NCBI RefSeq assembly: GCF_900636965.1
Contig: NZ_LR134331.1
Coordinates: 372,001 to 436,000, forward strand
Direction: 5' to 3'
Length of the DNA: 64,000 bases
DNA from: Lacticaseibacillus rhamnosus
GTDB taxonomy: Bacteria > Bacillota > Bacilli > Lactobacillales > Lactobacillaceae
The notes beneath the pieces were generated by a model. The model saw nothing but the letters and a program-made list of their open reading frames with translations. It searched no databases and was not told the origin of the DNA. Of this stretch, positions 1 to 7,883 are shown piece after piece. The position numbers were made by a program, and so were the translations under genes. The first letter of the stretch is position 1; every line of letters starts with the position of its first letter.

Positions 1-389
1 AGCGTGAAGCCGATATGATAGCGGCAGCGCAAACGATTCAGGAACTCGGCGTCAAAAATGTCATCATCAAAGGCGGCCACCGTCAAGACGCTCAAGCTTC
101 AGACTTCATTTTGTTAGCAGACGGCAGCAGTTTTTGGGTACGGTCGCCGCGCATCGCCACTGGCAATACGCACGGTACCGGCGACACTTTTTCCGCCTGT
201 ATTGCGGCCGAATTGGCAAAGGGCGAGTCACTGAAGAAGGCGATTATCACAGCCAAAGCATTTCTTGAAGGCGCCATTAGCCAAGGCATTTTTGTGGGCC
301 ATGGACACGGGCCGACCAATCATTGGGCAACGTTAAGCGAAGACGTTCAGGTGAGCGCGGTAAAATCATCGGCTGGTTTGCAGGGATAG
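1..389 (+). CDS. thiD: Phosphomethylpyrimidine kinase ThiD, C-terminal part
   Basis: The reading frame is open from the window edge, so this is the 3' part of a gene that starts upstream. It shows the ribokinase-fold ATP/anion-hole motif GTGDTFSA (near residue 55 of the visible part), followed by AKxFxxxAI and the GHGHGPTNHW signature typical of ThiD. ThiD phosphorylates hydroxymethylpyrimidine and its monophosphate for thiamine synthesis in the cytoplasm. The N-terminal substrate-binding half is outside the window. An intrinsic terminator follows 25 bases after the stop. The assignment rests on motif recognition. PdxK-type kinases share the fold, but the GHGHGPTNH ending favours ThiD. Confidence 0.85.
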   Translation, partial: READMIAAAQTIQELGVKNVIIKGGHRQDAQASDFILLADGSSFWVRSPRIATGNTHGTGDTFSACIAAELAKGESLKKAIITAKAFLEGAISQGIFVGHGHGPTNHWATLSEDVQVSAVKSSAGLQG

Positions 390-413
390 CAACCTAACCA
401 GAAAAATCAAAAG

Positions 414-448
414 TAAGTCACTCATCATGATGGGGTGACTTATTTTTT
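414..448 (+). terminator. Intrinsic terminator after thiD
   Basis: An 8-bp stem TAAGTCAC/GTGACTTA (414-421 with 435-442) is followed by a run of six T. It separates thiD from the permease transcription unit. Confidence 0.8.
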
Positions 449-546
449 AGTAAAAATATTTTTATGAAACGCTACCATTTCCCGTGTAACAACGATCCGA
501 AACGCTGGTATAGACTAGCGCAGCGCTGTGAAACACTATTATTTTT

Positions 547-575
547 ATGAAGCTTCATTTATACTTACGGCAAGG
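547..575 (+). promoter_or_regulatory. Probable promoter and palindromic operator of the amino acid permease
   Basis: A 12-bp perfect palindrome ATGAAGCTTCAT lies at 547-558, and a -10-like hexamer TATACT lies at 570-575. No good -35 box is present, and the palindrome occupies its place, so an activator or repressor could bind here. A start near 582 would put the structured leader (from 584) at the very 5' end of the transcript, which supports this promoter. Confidence 0.45.
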
Positions 576-583
576 AGATGCGA

Positions 584-735
584 GGTTCTCGATCGGTGTT
601 CAAAAGCGTGGCTGACTGTCTGGGTTACCGTCATTAAATCGGTGGATGACCGGTGATCAAAATGGCAGTCGGATACGTTTAACCTGACGATCAGAACCCA
701 CGCAAGTCAGCTTGGTGCCCGGTAACTTGGAAGCT
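584..735 (+). promoter_or_regulatory. Structured 5' leader RNA of the permease gene, class unknown
   Basis: Three nested helices can be drawn by eye. P1 pairs GGTTCT-GATCG (584-589, 591-595) with CGATCAGAACC (688-698). P2 pairs 607-620 with 664-677. P3 pairs 623-634 with 646-658 around an 11-base loop. Downstream, AGTCAGC (705-711) is complementary to 611-617 and CGGTAAC (720-726) to 624-630, both inside P2/P3. AGCTT/AAGCT (710-714 with 731-735) forms a last small hairpin before the ribosome binding site at 765-769. This layout fits a switch between two folds. No T-box sequence and no five-way lysine-riboswitch junction is visible, so no known class is assigned. Confidence 0.5.
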
Positions 736-778
736 TAAGCGACCCACACTCCTAGTTTGTATTTGGAGGCATTAAATT

Positions 779-2227
779 GTGCAAGAAAATGAACTGACAC
801 CCCAGCGTTATATGAGCTGGCCAGTTTTAAGTTTGCTTGTTTTTATTACGGTTATTGGTTTTGAAAACATCTTCTACCCGTTTCAAAATCAAGGCCTGTC
901 TGTTGTGATCAACTGGGTGATTTTATTAATCGTCAACATCGTCCCGTATGCATTGATTGCGGCACAGCTGGGGACGACTTTTACCCGGGCTGATGAAGGC
1001 GGCGGGTTGGCAACCTGGATGCGGCGGACGCTGGGGGATACCTGGGGTTATTGGACCAGCTGGATTTATTGGGCTCAGACGCTGCCTTATCTGGTTGACG
1101 TGTCAAATGCCGTTATTGTGGCGCTTTCGTGGATGATTCTCGGCGACAATAGCTTGGGTAAGCGGATGTCGAATCTGACATTTGGCTTGCTAACTTTTGC
1201 CATTATTCTTTTATTCATCGTCTTGGAGAATCTGTTCTCGCGGTCGCTTGAAGTGATGTCGCTCATCGGCGGGGCAGCCATGTTTTTGATGGCGGTGCTA
1301 TTTGTGGCGTTGACCGCGGCGGGATTGGCTAAGGGGATGCCCTCAGCCACGCACTTTAGCTGGGACGCATTTCGACCCCACTTTTCACTGCATTATTTTG
1401 CGACAACCGGGCTGTTGATTTTTGCCACTTCCGGTGCGGAGCTGGGGGCCACGTATATCGCGCAGTTGCGGAACCCGAAGAAGCAATTTCCTAAAGCGAT
1501 GTGGGCACTGGCACTGATGACCGGGTTTTTGGTGATCTTCGGTTCGCTTGCATTAGGCGTGTGGTTCAACGCCAACCATCTGCCGGATGACTTGAAAATG
1601 AACGGCGCCTACTACGCTTTTTCCATGCTAGGTAAGGCGTGGGGTTGGGGTAAAACGCTGATGTATTTGTTTGCGGTCACGCAGCTGTTGTTCATGTTGG
1701 CGCAGTTGGCGGTGTTGATTGATGCCTCTAGCCGTGTGTTGTCTGCCGATACGGCGATGCGCTTTATGCCGAAGTGGTTATTGCAGAAGAATAAGCAAGG
1801 GCGGCCAGTACATAGCTATATTTTCACCGCCTCACTTTGCTTGTTCCTGTTGTTGCTGTCGGGCACATTGCCGAACATCAATGCAATTTTCAACTGGCTG
1901 CTGAATTTAAACGGCATTGTGTCACCGTATAAAACGGCGCTCGTGTTCGTGGCCTTCCTGGCGTTGCGCGCTCAAACCGACAAATTCACGTCCGGCTACA
2001 CCTTTATCAAGAGCAAAACCGGTGCCTATCTAGTCGGCGGCTGGTGCTTCGTCTTTACCTTTATCTGTGCAACACTAGGCTTCTTACCTCAGGAAGTTGT
2101 GTTTGGAACCAACGGCTGGACCCATCAGCTCATCATGAATATCATCTCCGTCATCGTCCTCTTCGGCTTTGGTTTCATCATGCCGCTGTTGGCACGACGA
2201 GATGTGATCAAGGAAAAATTGCTGTAA
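779..2227 (+). CDS. APC-superfamily amino acid permease (YjeM/GadC-like)
   Basis: This is a 482-residue integral membrane protein with about twelve hydrophobic segments and an N-terminal pattern of the APC superfamily. It has the acidic/glycine segment TRADEGGGLATWM after TM2 and WTSWIYWAQTLP in TM3. The closest recognisable group is the glutamate/GABA-type permeases (YjeM, GadC), which are usually about 480-510 residues long. The substrate cannot be read from the sequence. The GTG start follows a GGAGG site at 765-769 with normal spacing. The gene stands alone between two terminators and has a 200-base structured leader, which suggests RNA-level control. No gadB or other amino acid enzyme is adjacent. 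Confidence 0.75.
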   Translation: MQENELTPQRYMSWPVLSLLVFITVIGFENIFYPFQNQGLSVVINWVILLIVNIVPYALIAAQLGTTFTRADEGGGLATWMRRTLGDTWGYWTSWIYWAQTLPYLVDVSNAVIVALSWMILGDNSLGKRMSNLTFGLLTFAIILLFIVLENLFSRSLEVMSLIGGAAMFLMAVLFVALTAAGLAKGMPSATHFSWDAFRPHFSLHYFATTGLLIFATSGAELGATYIAQLRNPKKQFPKAMWALALMTGFLVIFGSLALGVWFNANHLPDDLKMNGAYYAFSMLGKAWGWGKTLMYLFAVTQLLFMLAQLAVLIDASSRVLSADTAMRFMPKWLLQKNKQGRPVHSYIFTASLCLFLLLLSGTLPNINAIFNWLLNLNGIVSPYKTALVFVAFLALRAQTDKFTSGYTFIKSKTGAYLVGGWCFVFTFICATLGFLPQEVVFGTNGWTHQLIMNIISVIVLFGFGFIMPLLARRDVIKEKLL

Positions 2228-2240
2228 GCAGCAGATGAAT

Positions 2241-2280
2241 CGTTATCCCGAAAAGTTTTGGGATAACGGTTTATTTTTTT
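2241..2280 (+). terminator. Intrinsic terminator after the permease
   Basis: A 9-bp stem CGTTATCCC/GGGATAACG (2241-2249 with 2260-2268) is followed by a T-rich run ending at 2280. The following 270 bases (2281-2550) contain no supported gene or element. Confidence 0.85.
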
Positions 2281-2550
2281 GCATCGAAGAAGGTGTTGGC
2301 CTCAATCCGACCAGCAAAAAAGTTTCACAGCCATTGAGCAGAATTCACAAACTGATTGATACTGCTGTTATGCAACAGGATCATGTTTTCAGCAATACAG
2401 ATACGCACCTCAAGTTAACAAAAAGTCTGGTTCACACAAGATCCGTGAGATGACACTTTGCAAGCCGGTGTATAGCAGTTGATTCACCCAACAAATGAGC
2501 TGCATGTTAATTTAAGCTAAATTTGTTTCATGAAAAATGATTTGATTTAG

Positions 2551-2610
2551 TTGACAGCGCTTCCATGTGCGGGGTAAGCTTGGTTTGCAAGATTAAGTAA
2601 AACGTTTTAC
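2551..2610 (+). promoter_or_regulatory. Ribose operon promoter with cre site and RbsR operator
   Basis: A -35 box TTGACA lies at 2551-2556 and a weak -10 TAAGCT at 2575-2580 (18-bp spacer). A cre-like site TGACAGCGCTTCCA (2552-2565) matches 13 of 14 positions of the usual CcpA consensus and overlaps the -35 box. A 14-bp perfect palindrome GTAAAACGTTTTAC (2597-2610) sits just downstream of the start region and has the CG-centred form of LacI-family operators, so it is the likely RbsR site. Ribose induction and glucose repression are inferred from this layout. Confidence 0.7.
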
Positions 2611-2639
2611 CTAACTCAGCAAATAGGGTCGTGGTTGGT

Positions 2640-3659
2640 GTGAAGAAGAAAGTTTCGATTACGGACGTGGCCAAGGAAACCGGGCTTTCCGTCACCACTG
2701 TTTCGCAAATTTTAAATGGCAAAGGCGCGCGGTTTAGCGAAAAGTCACGCAAACGGGTGCTGGCCGCTAAAGAAGCATTGGGCTATGAACCGGATCTTTT
2801 TGCCCGGGGACTAGTCGGCAAGCGCGGCAACTCAATCGGGGTCGTGATTCCCGATATGATGAACCCCTTCTTCGCCAGCTTTGTCGTTAGCGTGGAAAAA
2901 GCCGCCATTCCGCGCGGGCTGTTTCCGCAAATCTTTTCGATTAATGGGTTCCATGAAAATGTTGATTATTTTATTCGACAGTTTCTGGGCGGTACCCAAC
3001 GCGGACTGATTCTTGCGGCACCGGAAGCTTCACAGGAGATTGTCCAAAAAGTCGGGAAGCAATTGAATCTGCCCATGGTGTTTACGGATCAGGCGACCAC
3101 GCTGATGACCGGCGACAGCATTCGGATTGACGAGCGGCATGCCGGGTTTCTGGTGGCCGATCACCTGTTGCAGTTGGGTCATCGCCGCATCGCATTCGTA
3201 TTGCCGCAACGATTGACCGTTAACTTGAAGGATCGGATGGCAGGTTATCAGCAAGCATTTGCGCAGTATGGGGTCCAGCTAGATCCGGGGCTGATTTTCC
3301 CCAGCGCGTTTAATCCGGAAGGCGGTCGGCAAGCGGTGGCACAGATCGTCAAGACCGATGCCACGGCGATCATCGCGATCAATGATGATGTCGCCAGTGG
3401 AGTCTACCGCGGCTTGTATGAGCAACACAAGCGGATACCGGCTGACTACGCGGTGGTCGGATTCGATGATGTCACACAAGCACGCTTTATGACGCCAGGA
3501 TTAACCACCCTCGCCCAGCCAATTGATCAGTTAGGCCAACAAGCTGTTGAACTCCTGGTTGCGCAGATGAGTGGCGAGCATAACACGCGTAACACAATTG
3601 AGCTGCCCGTGAAATTGGTGAAACGCGGCTCAACGAAAATAACGAACCACCGCGGCTAA
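2640..3659 (+). CDS. rbsR: Ribose operon repressor RbsR (LacI family)
   Basis: LacI-family repressor: an N-terminal helix-turn-helix (VSITDVAKETGLSVTTVSQIL), a linker, then a periplasmic-binding-protein-like sensor domain with typical ends (VVGFDDV, GLTTLAQP, LGQQAVELL). The length is about 339 residues, normal for the family. An in-frame GTG at 2631 has its ribosome binding site (AGGG, 2625-2628) only two bases away, so the GTG at 2640 is preferred. It is the first gene of the rbs operon, 33 bases ahead of rbsD, and probably represses its own operon through the palindrome at 2597-2610. The ribose specificity comes from context. Confidence 0.88.
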   Translation: MKKKVSITDVAKETGLSVTTVSQILNGKGARFSEKSRKRVLAAKEALGYEPDLFARGLVGKRGNSIGVVIPDMMNPFFASFVVSVEKAAIPRGLFPQIFSINGFHENVDYFIRQFLGGTQRGLILAAPEASQEIVQKVGKQLNLPMVFTDQATTLMTGDSIRIDERHAGFLVADHLLQLGHRRIAFVLPQRLTVNLKDRMAGYQQAFAQYGVQLDPGLIFPSAFNPEGGRQAVAQIVKTDATAIIAINDDVASGVYRGLYEQHKRIPADYAVVGFDDVTQARFMTPGLTTLAQPIDQLGQQAVELLVAQMSGEHNTRNTIELPVKLVKRGSTKITNHRG

Positions 3660-3692
3660 TCGTCAAGGCATTTTCACAAGGAGGAGGACGCA

Positions 3693-4085
3693 TTGAAAAA
3701 AGGGACTGTCATCAACACCCAACTGTCACAAGTGATTGCCGATATGGGGCACTTTGACTTGTTGGGGATAGGCGATGCCGGCATGCCGGTACCAGCAGAC
3801 ACATGGAAGATCGATCTCGCCGTTAGCAGAAATCTGCCTAGCTTCATGGACGTTTTGAAAAATGTCTTAACTGAACTACAGATTCAAAAAGTCTATCTGG
3901 CCGAAGAAATCAAAACGCAAAATCCCAAACAATTAGAACAAATTCAGCAACTCATTGACGTGCCAATTGTCTTTATCCCGCACGACCAAATGAAAAAAGA
4001 TCTCAGCAAAACTAAGGCCTTCATCCGAACTGGTGAGATGACGCCTTATGCCAATATATTGTTGGAAAGTGGCGTTACTTTTTAA
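3693..4085 (+). CDS. rbsD: D-ribose pyranase RbsD
   Basis: The 130-residue product has the RbsD family features: N-terminal [19 protein letters not shown] with the catalytic histidine (about residue 20), GDAGMPVP, and a C-terminal [14 protein letters not shown]. RbsD converts beta-pyranose to beta-furanose forms of ribose before phosphorylation by RbsK, and acts as a cytoplasmic oligomer. The start codon is TTG with a strong AAGGAGGAGG site. It is followed by a long hairpin (4092-4203) and then rbsA. Confidence 0.93.
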   Translation: MKKGTVINTQLSQVIADMGHFDLLGIGDAGMPVPADTWKIDLAVSRNLPSFMDVLKNVLTELQIQKVYLAEEIKTQNPKQLEQIQQLIDVPIVFIPHDQMKKDLSKTKAFIRTGEMTPYANILLESGVTF

Positions 4086-4091
4086 AACAGA

Positions 4092-4203
4092 GCGTGAACT
4101 GGTGCGGTTAGCGATCGGAATGTAAGCGGCCTCAGCCGTGATGGCCCGGTCTTGGCCATTGCGGCAGAGGTCCTTACATGCAGATCGCTGCACCAGTGAA
4201 CGC
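4092..4203. promoter_or_regulatory. Long intercistronic stem-loop between rbsD and rbsA
   Basis: A long imperfect inverted repeat fills the gap. ACTGGTGC (4098-4105) pairs with GCACCAGT (4190-4197), AGCGATC (4110-4116) with GATCGCT (4183-4189), and ATGTAAG (4120-4126) with CTTACAT (4173-4179). An apical hairpin ATGGCC/GGCCAT lies at 4141-4159. There is no T-run, so it is not a normal terminator. It could stabilise or process the rbsD/rbsA junction and set different expression of the two parts. Confidence 0.65.
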
Positions 4204-4249
4204 GTTTCAGAACAATTCACACCACAATCAGCACTTGGGGGAAAGCAAA

Positions 4250-5752
4250 ATGAAGATCGAAATGAAGGAGATCACCAAGAGCTTTGGCGCCAATCAGGTT
4301 TTAAAAGGGGTGAATTTTACCATTGATTCCGGTGAGGTTCATGCCTTGATGGGTGAAAACGGGGCCGGTAAGTCAACTTTGATGAACATTCTCACCGGCT
4401 TATACCCAGCCAACAGCGGCGAAATTCTTGTGGATGGGCAGCCAACCACTTATTCCGGACCGATGGAGGCTGAGCAGCATGGCATCAGTTTTATCCATCA
4501 GGAAATGAATAATTTTCTGGAAATGTCCGTTGTTGACAACATGTTTTTAAACAAAGAGCTGCGTAATCGTTTTGGGTTGATGGACAGCAAGGCGATGCGC
4601 GATCAAGCCGATCATTATCTAAGTTTGCTCGGGGCAAAGCTTGATGTGGATCAACCGATTGGCAGCTTGAGTGTTGGTCGCCAGCAAATGGTGGAAATTG
4701 CGAAGTCTTTGATGACCGATGCTAAGATCATCATTATGGACGAGCCGACTGCAGCTTTGACTGAGACGGAAATTAGTCAACTTTTCACAGTGGTGCGGCG
4801 ATTGAAGGCTAAGGGCGTGGGATTTATTTATATTTCCCACCGCATGGAAGAAATTTTCGAGATTGCAGACAAAGTGACCGTGATGCGAGATGGACGCTCA
4901 ATCACCGAATACGCCACCAAAGATGTCACGATGAAACAGTTGGTCAAGGACATGGTCGGGCGGGAGATCGAAGACTTTTATCCGGAGCGCACGCCGACTT
5001 TTGGCCCGGTTGCGATGGAGGTTAAGCACTTAACTGAAAAAGGCGTCTTTCAAGATGTCAGTTTCAGCGTCCGTCAAGGTGAAATTCTCGGTTTTTCCGG
5101 GCTGATGGGTGCGGGGCGAACCGAGATTATGCGGGCAATTTTTGGAATCGACAAGTATCAGTCCGGCGAAATTCTGCTGGACGGACAGCCGGTCAAGATT
5201 CGTGATCCGCAAGCGGCAATTCGTCACAATCTCGGTTTCTTGACGGAGAATCGTAAGGACGAGGGATTGATTCTGGATGACTCGCTTCACGACAATATAG
5301 TTTTGCCTTCGATTGATGGGTTTGTGAAACATGGTTTGGTGGACGATAAAGCCACTGATGATTTTGTTCGATTATTAATGAAAAGGCTTACAGTCAAAGC
5401 GATGGGACCGGACGTGACTGCTGGCAGCCTCAGTGGCGGGAATCAGCAGAAGGTCGTGTTGGCTAAGTGGATCGGCTCGGGGTCGAAAGTCTTGATTCTC
5501 GATGAGCCGACGCGTGGTGTGGATGTCGGCGCCAAACGGGAGATTTATGATCTGATGAACGAGCTAACGGATCGGCATGTTGCCATTATCATGATTTCCA
5601 GTGACTTGCCGGAAGTATTAGGAATGAGTGATCGGATCGCCGTGGTTTATGAAGGGCGACTGACTGGTATTTTGGATGGGCAGACCGCAACGCAAGAGTC
5701 GATTATGACGCTGGCAACAGGGGGAGTGGAAGAACATGCAGGCGCAATCTAA
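4250..5752 (+). CDS. rbsA: Ribose ABC transporter, ATP-binding protein RbsA
   Basis: Sugar ABC ATPase of 500 residues with two fused nucleotide-binding domains. The first has Walker A GENGAGKS, signature LSVGRQQ and Walker B IIIMDEPTAAL. The second has a degenerate A loop GLMGAGRTE, signature LSGGNQQK and LILDEPTRGVD. This tandem layout is typical of the RbsA/XylG/MglA class. The frame is open further upstream to 4178, but the ATG at 4250 has the good GGGGGAAAG site, and the upstream part lies inside the intercistronic hairpin. The end overlaps rbsC by 17 bases, which suggests translational coupling. It powers ribose import through RbsC. Confidence 0.93.
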   Translation: MKIEMKEITKSFGANQVLKGVNFTIDSGEVHALMGENGAGKSTLMNILTGLYPANSGEILVDGQPTTYSGPMEAEQHGISFIHQEMNNFLEMSVVDNMFLNKELRNRFGLMDSKAMRDQADHYLSLLGAKLDVDQPIGSLSVGRQQMVEIAKSLMTDAKIIIMDEPTAALTETEISQLFTVVRRLKAKGVGFIYISHRMEEIFEIADKVTVMRDGRSITEYATKDVTMKQLVKDMVGREIEDFYPERTPTFGPVAMEVKHLTEKGVFQDVSFSVRQGEILGFSGLMGAGRTEIMRAIFGIDKYQSGEILLDGQPVKIRDPQAAIRHNLGFLTENRKDEGLILDDSLHDNIVLPSIDGFVKHGLVDDKATDDFVRLLMKRLTVKAMGPDVTAGSLSGGNQQKVVLAKWIGSGSKVLILDEPTRGVDVGAKREIYDLMNELTDRHVAIIMISSDLPEVLGMSDRIAVVYEGRLTGILDGQTATQESIMTLATGGVEEHAGAI

Positions 5753-6716
5753 GACAAAAGCAGCTAGCAAAGTAGACGTAAAAAAGATTTTTAGTCGATT
5801 GGGACCGCTACTGGCCTTGGTTGTACTGATCATTTTGGTCACGGTGATGAGCCCCACCTTTGTGTCACCAGCCAACCTATTGAACTTATTGCGGCAGGTC
5901 TCGATTAATGCGGTCATTGCCTTTGGGATGACCTTCGTAATTCTCACTGGCGGAATTGATCTGTCAGTCGGCTCCATTCTGGCATTGTCAGGTGCGGTCA
6001 CCGCTTCAATGTTGACAAGCGGATTTGCCGCTCCACTGGCACTCACGGTCGGGCTGATCTTAGGCGCTGTGTTTGGACTATTGAATGGCGTCTTAATCGC
6101 TTATGGGAAGGCAGCTCCGTTTATCGCAACTTTGGCCACGATGACGATTTTCCGCGGCGCCACCTATGTTTTCACAAATGGGAATCCCATTACCGGCGCG
6201 AAAATGAACAACAGCTTCTTGTTCCAGTTCATGGGCCGCGGCTATCTGTTCGGCATTCCGTTTCCGATTATCATCATGATTGTAGTTTATGGCGTGCTGT
6301 TTGTGCTCTTGCATAAAACCGCTTTCGGCCGGAAAACTTATGCCTTGGGTGGCAATGAAACTGCCGCTCGGATTGCCGGGGTGCGCACCAAGGTTGTGAC
6401 GATGCTGATTTACACGATTTCCGGCTTAATGGCAGCAATCGCAGGGATCATTCTCACATCGCGGCTGAGTTCAGCGCAACCGGACGCCGGTACTTCTTAT
6501 GAAATGGACGCCATTGCTGCGGTCGTGCTTGGCGGGACATCGCTGGCTGGTGGGAAAGGTCGCATTTTTGGGACGTTAATCGGTGCGTTGATTATTGGTA
6601 CTTTGAACAACGGGATGAACTTGCTGGGGATTTCCAGTTTCTATCAGCAAATTGTCAAAGGCATCGTCATCCTGATCGCCGTGCTACTTGATCGGCGGTC
6701 CGGTAATAATGGGTAA
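5736..6716 (+). CDS. rbsC: Ribose ABC transporter, permease RbsC
   Basis: A 326-residue membrane protein with 8-10 hydrophobic segments. It carries BPD_transp_2 family hallmarks: GMTFVILTGGIDLSVGSILAL near the N terminus, ALGGNETAARIAGV (the cytoplasmic loop that contacts the ATPase), and AIAAVVLGGTSLAGGKG. It forms the membrane channel of the ribose importer with RbsA and the binding protein RbsB. It overlaps the end of rbsA by 17 bases. A 110-base gap with a small hairpin near 6772-6792 separates it from rbsB. Confidence 0.93.
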   Translation: MQAQSKTKAASKVDVKKIFSRLGPLLALVVLIILVTVMSPTFVSPANLLNLLRQVSINAVIAFGMTFVILTGGIDLSVGSILALSGAVTASMLTSGFAAPLALTVGLILGAVFGLLNGVLIAYGKAAPFIATLATMTIFRGATYVFTNGNPITGAKMNNSFLFQFMGRGYLFGIPFPIIIMIVVYGVLFVLLHKTAFGRKTYALGGNETAARIAGVRTKVVTMLIYTISGLMAAIAGIILTSRLSSAQPDAGTSYEMDAIAAVVLGGTSLAGGKGRIFGTLIGALIIGTLNNGMNLLGISSFYQQIVKGIVILIAVLLDRRSGNNG

Positions 6717-6826
6717 TTCATCGCAGGCGGGTGCTTGCGAGTTAAAACACTTTAAGTTGGTTGCTGGAACTGAGTCGTGCAGAGTCACGCTCACATTAAC
6801 GCTTTTACAATAGGAGGAGAGTCTTC

Positions 6827-7786
6827 ATGAAACACACATTCAAGCGCTTCTTAATGGTTGCAGTTATCGCTGCAGCTGCGATTTTTACCTTAACTGCTTG
6901 TGGAAACACGGGGTTGGGGTCAAAGTCTGACGGTGATGCGAAAGTTACCAAGAAAGCGCCTAAGGATCTGAAAGTCGGTGTGTCGCTGTCCACATTGTCG
7001 AATCCATTCTTTGTTTCCGTGCGTAACGGCATTCAGGATTTGGCGAAGAAAAATAAAACTAATGTTCAGGTTTCCGATGCCCAAAATGACACTGCTAAAC
7101 AAAACAACAATATTGAAGATATGATCCAGAAAAAAGTCGACATTTTGATTATCAACCCAGTCGATTCCAGTGCGATTACGCCAGCCGTTAAAGATGCCAA
7201 TGATGCCGGAATCCCGGTTATCACCGTTGATCGTTCCAGTGATGGCGGCAAAGTGTTGACGCTGGTTGCCTCCAACTCGAAAAAAGGTGGGGAAATGGCC
7301 GCGAAGTATATGATTGAAAAGCTCGGTAAGAACGCCAAGATTGCCGAACTGCAAGGAATCCCGGGCGCTTCCGCAACTCGCGAACGTGGAAAAGGATTTG
7401 ATGGCGCGGCAAAGGGTCAGCTTGACATTGTATCAAAGCAGACAGCCGGTTTTGATCGGGCCAAGGGTTTGACGGTTACCGAGAACATTTTGCAAGGTAA
7501 CGGTGATATTGTCGGTATCTTTTCACAAAACGATGAAATGGCACTAGGCGCGGTGCAGGCAGTTAAAGCCGCGGGTAAGAAGATTACTATTGTTGGTTTT
7601 GACGGTGAAGCAGATGGGATTAAAGCCGTCAAAGCAGGCGACATGGCTGCAACTGTTGCGCAAAAGCCAGAAGAGATGGGACGCTTAGCACTGCAAGCAG
7701 CCTATGATCATTTTGACGGCAAGACGATTAAGAAGAATATTGAATCGCCGTTGTCATTAGTCACCACCGAGGATGCGAACAAGTAA
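6827..7786 (+). CDS. rbsB: Ribose-binding lipoprotein RbsB
   Basis: A 319-residue solute-binding protein. Residues 1-25 form a lipoprotein signal peptide: a positively charged start, a hydrophobic core and the lipobox LTAC with Cys25, so it is anchored on the outer face of the membrane. The mature part has the peripla_BP_4 fold with DILIINPVDSSAI, IPVITVDR, and GVS/NPFF at the ribose cleft. The start follows TAGGAGGAG. It delivers ribose to RbsC/RbsA. The long 5' gap probably allows a higher level of RbsB than of the membrane parts. Confidence 0.93.
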   Translation: MKHTFKRFLMVAVIAAAAIFTLTACGNTGLGSKSDGDAKVTKKAPKDLKVGVSLSTLSNPFFVSVRNGIQDLAKKNKTNVQVSDAQNDTAKQNNNIEDMIQKKVDILIINPVDSSAITPAVKDANDAGIPVITVDRSSDGGKVLTLVASNSKKGGEMAAKYMIEKLGKNAKIAELQGIPGASATRERGKGFDGAAKGQLDIVSKQTAGFDRAKGLTVTENILQGNGDIVGIFSQNDEMALGAVQAVKAAGKKITIVGFDGEADGIKAVKAGDMAATVAQKPEEMGRLALQAAYDHFDGKTIKKNIESPLSLVTTEDANK

Positions 7787-7833
7787 GCTTCATGCTATGC
7801 TGGTCAAGCAATGTCGCGCGGTAAGGTAAACAA

Positions 7834-7859
7834 AAAAGGGGCCGGATGCGGTCCCTTTT
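7834..7859. terminator. Small hairpin between rbsB and rbsK
   Basis: AAAAGGG at 7834-7840 pairs with CCCTTTT at 7853-7859 around a GC-rich core. The T-run is short and forms part of the stem, so it may be a leaky terminator or an mRNA-stability element that lowers rbsK relative to rbsB. Confidence 0.35.
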
Positions 7860-7883
7860 AAATGGAAAAATGGAGGGGTCTTT

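Noticed and set aside
584-735. T-box or lysine riboswitch identity for the permease leader
   Set aside because: The T-box core sequence is absent. The helices stack as one arm and do not form the five-way junction of lysine riboswitches.
2235-2453. A 72-codon frame after the permease
   Set aside because: It starts inside the terminator hairpin and has no credible composition.
4178-4249. Longer N terminus for RbsA
   Set aside because: The extension lies in the 3' arm of the intercistronic stem, and the GGGGGAAAG site fits the ATG at 4250.
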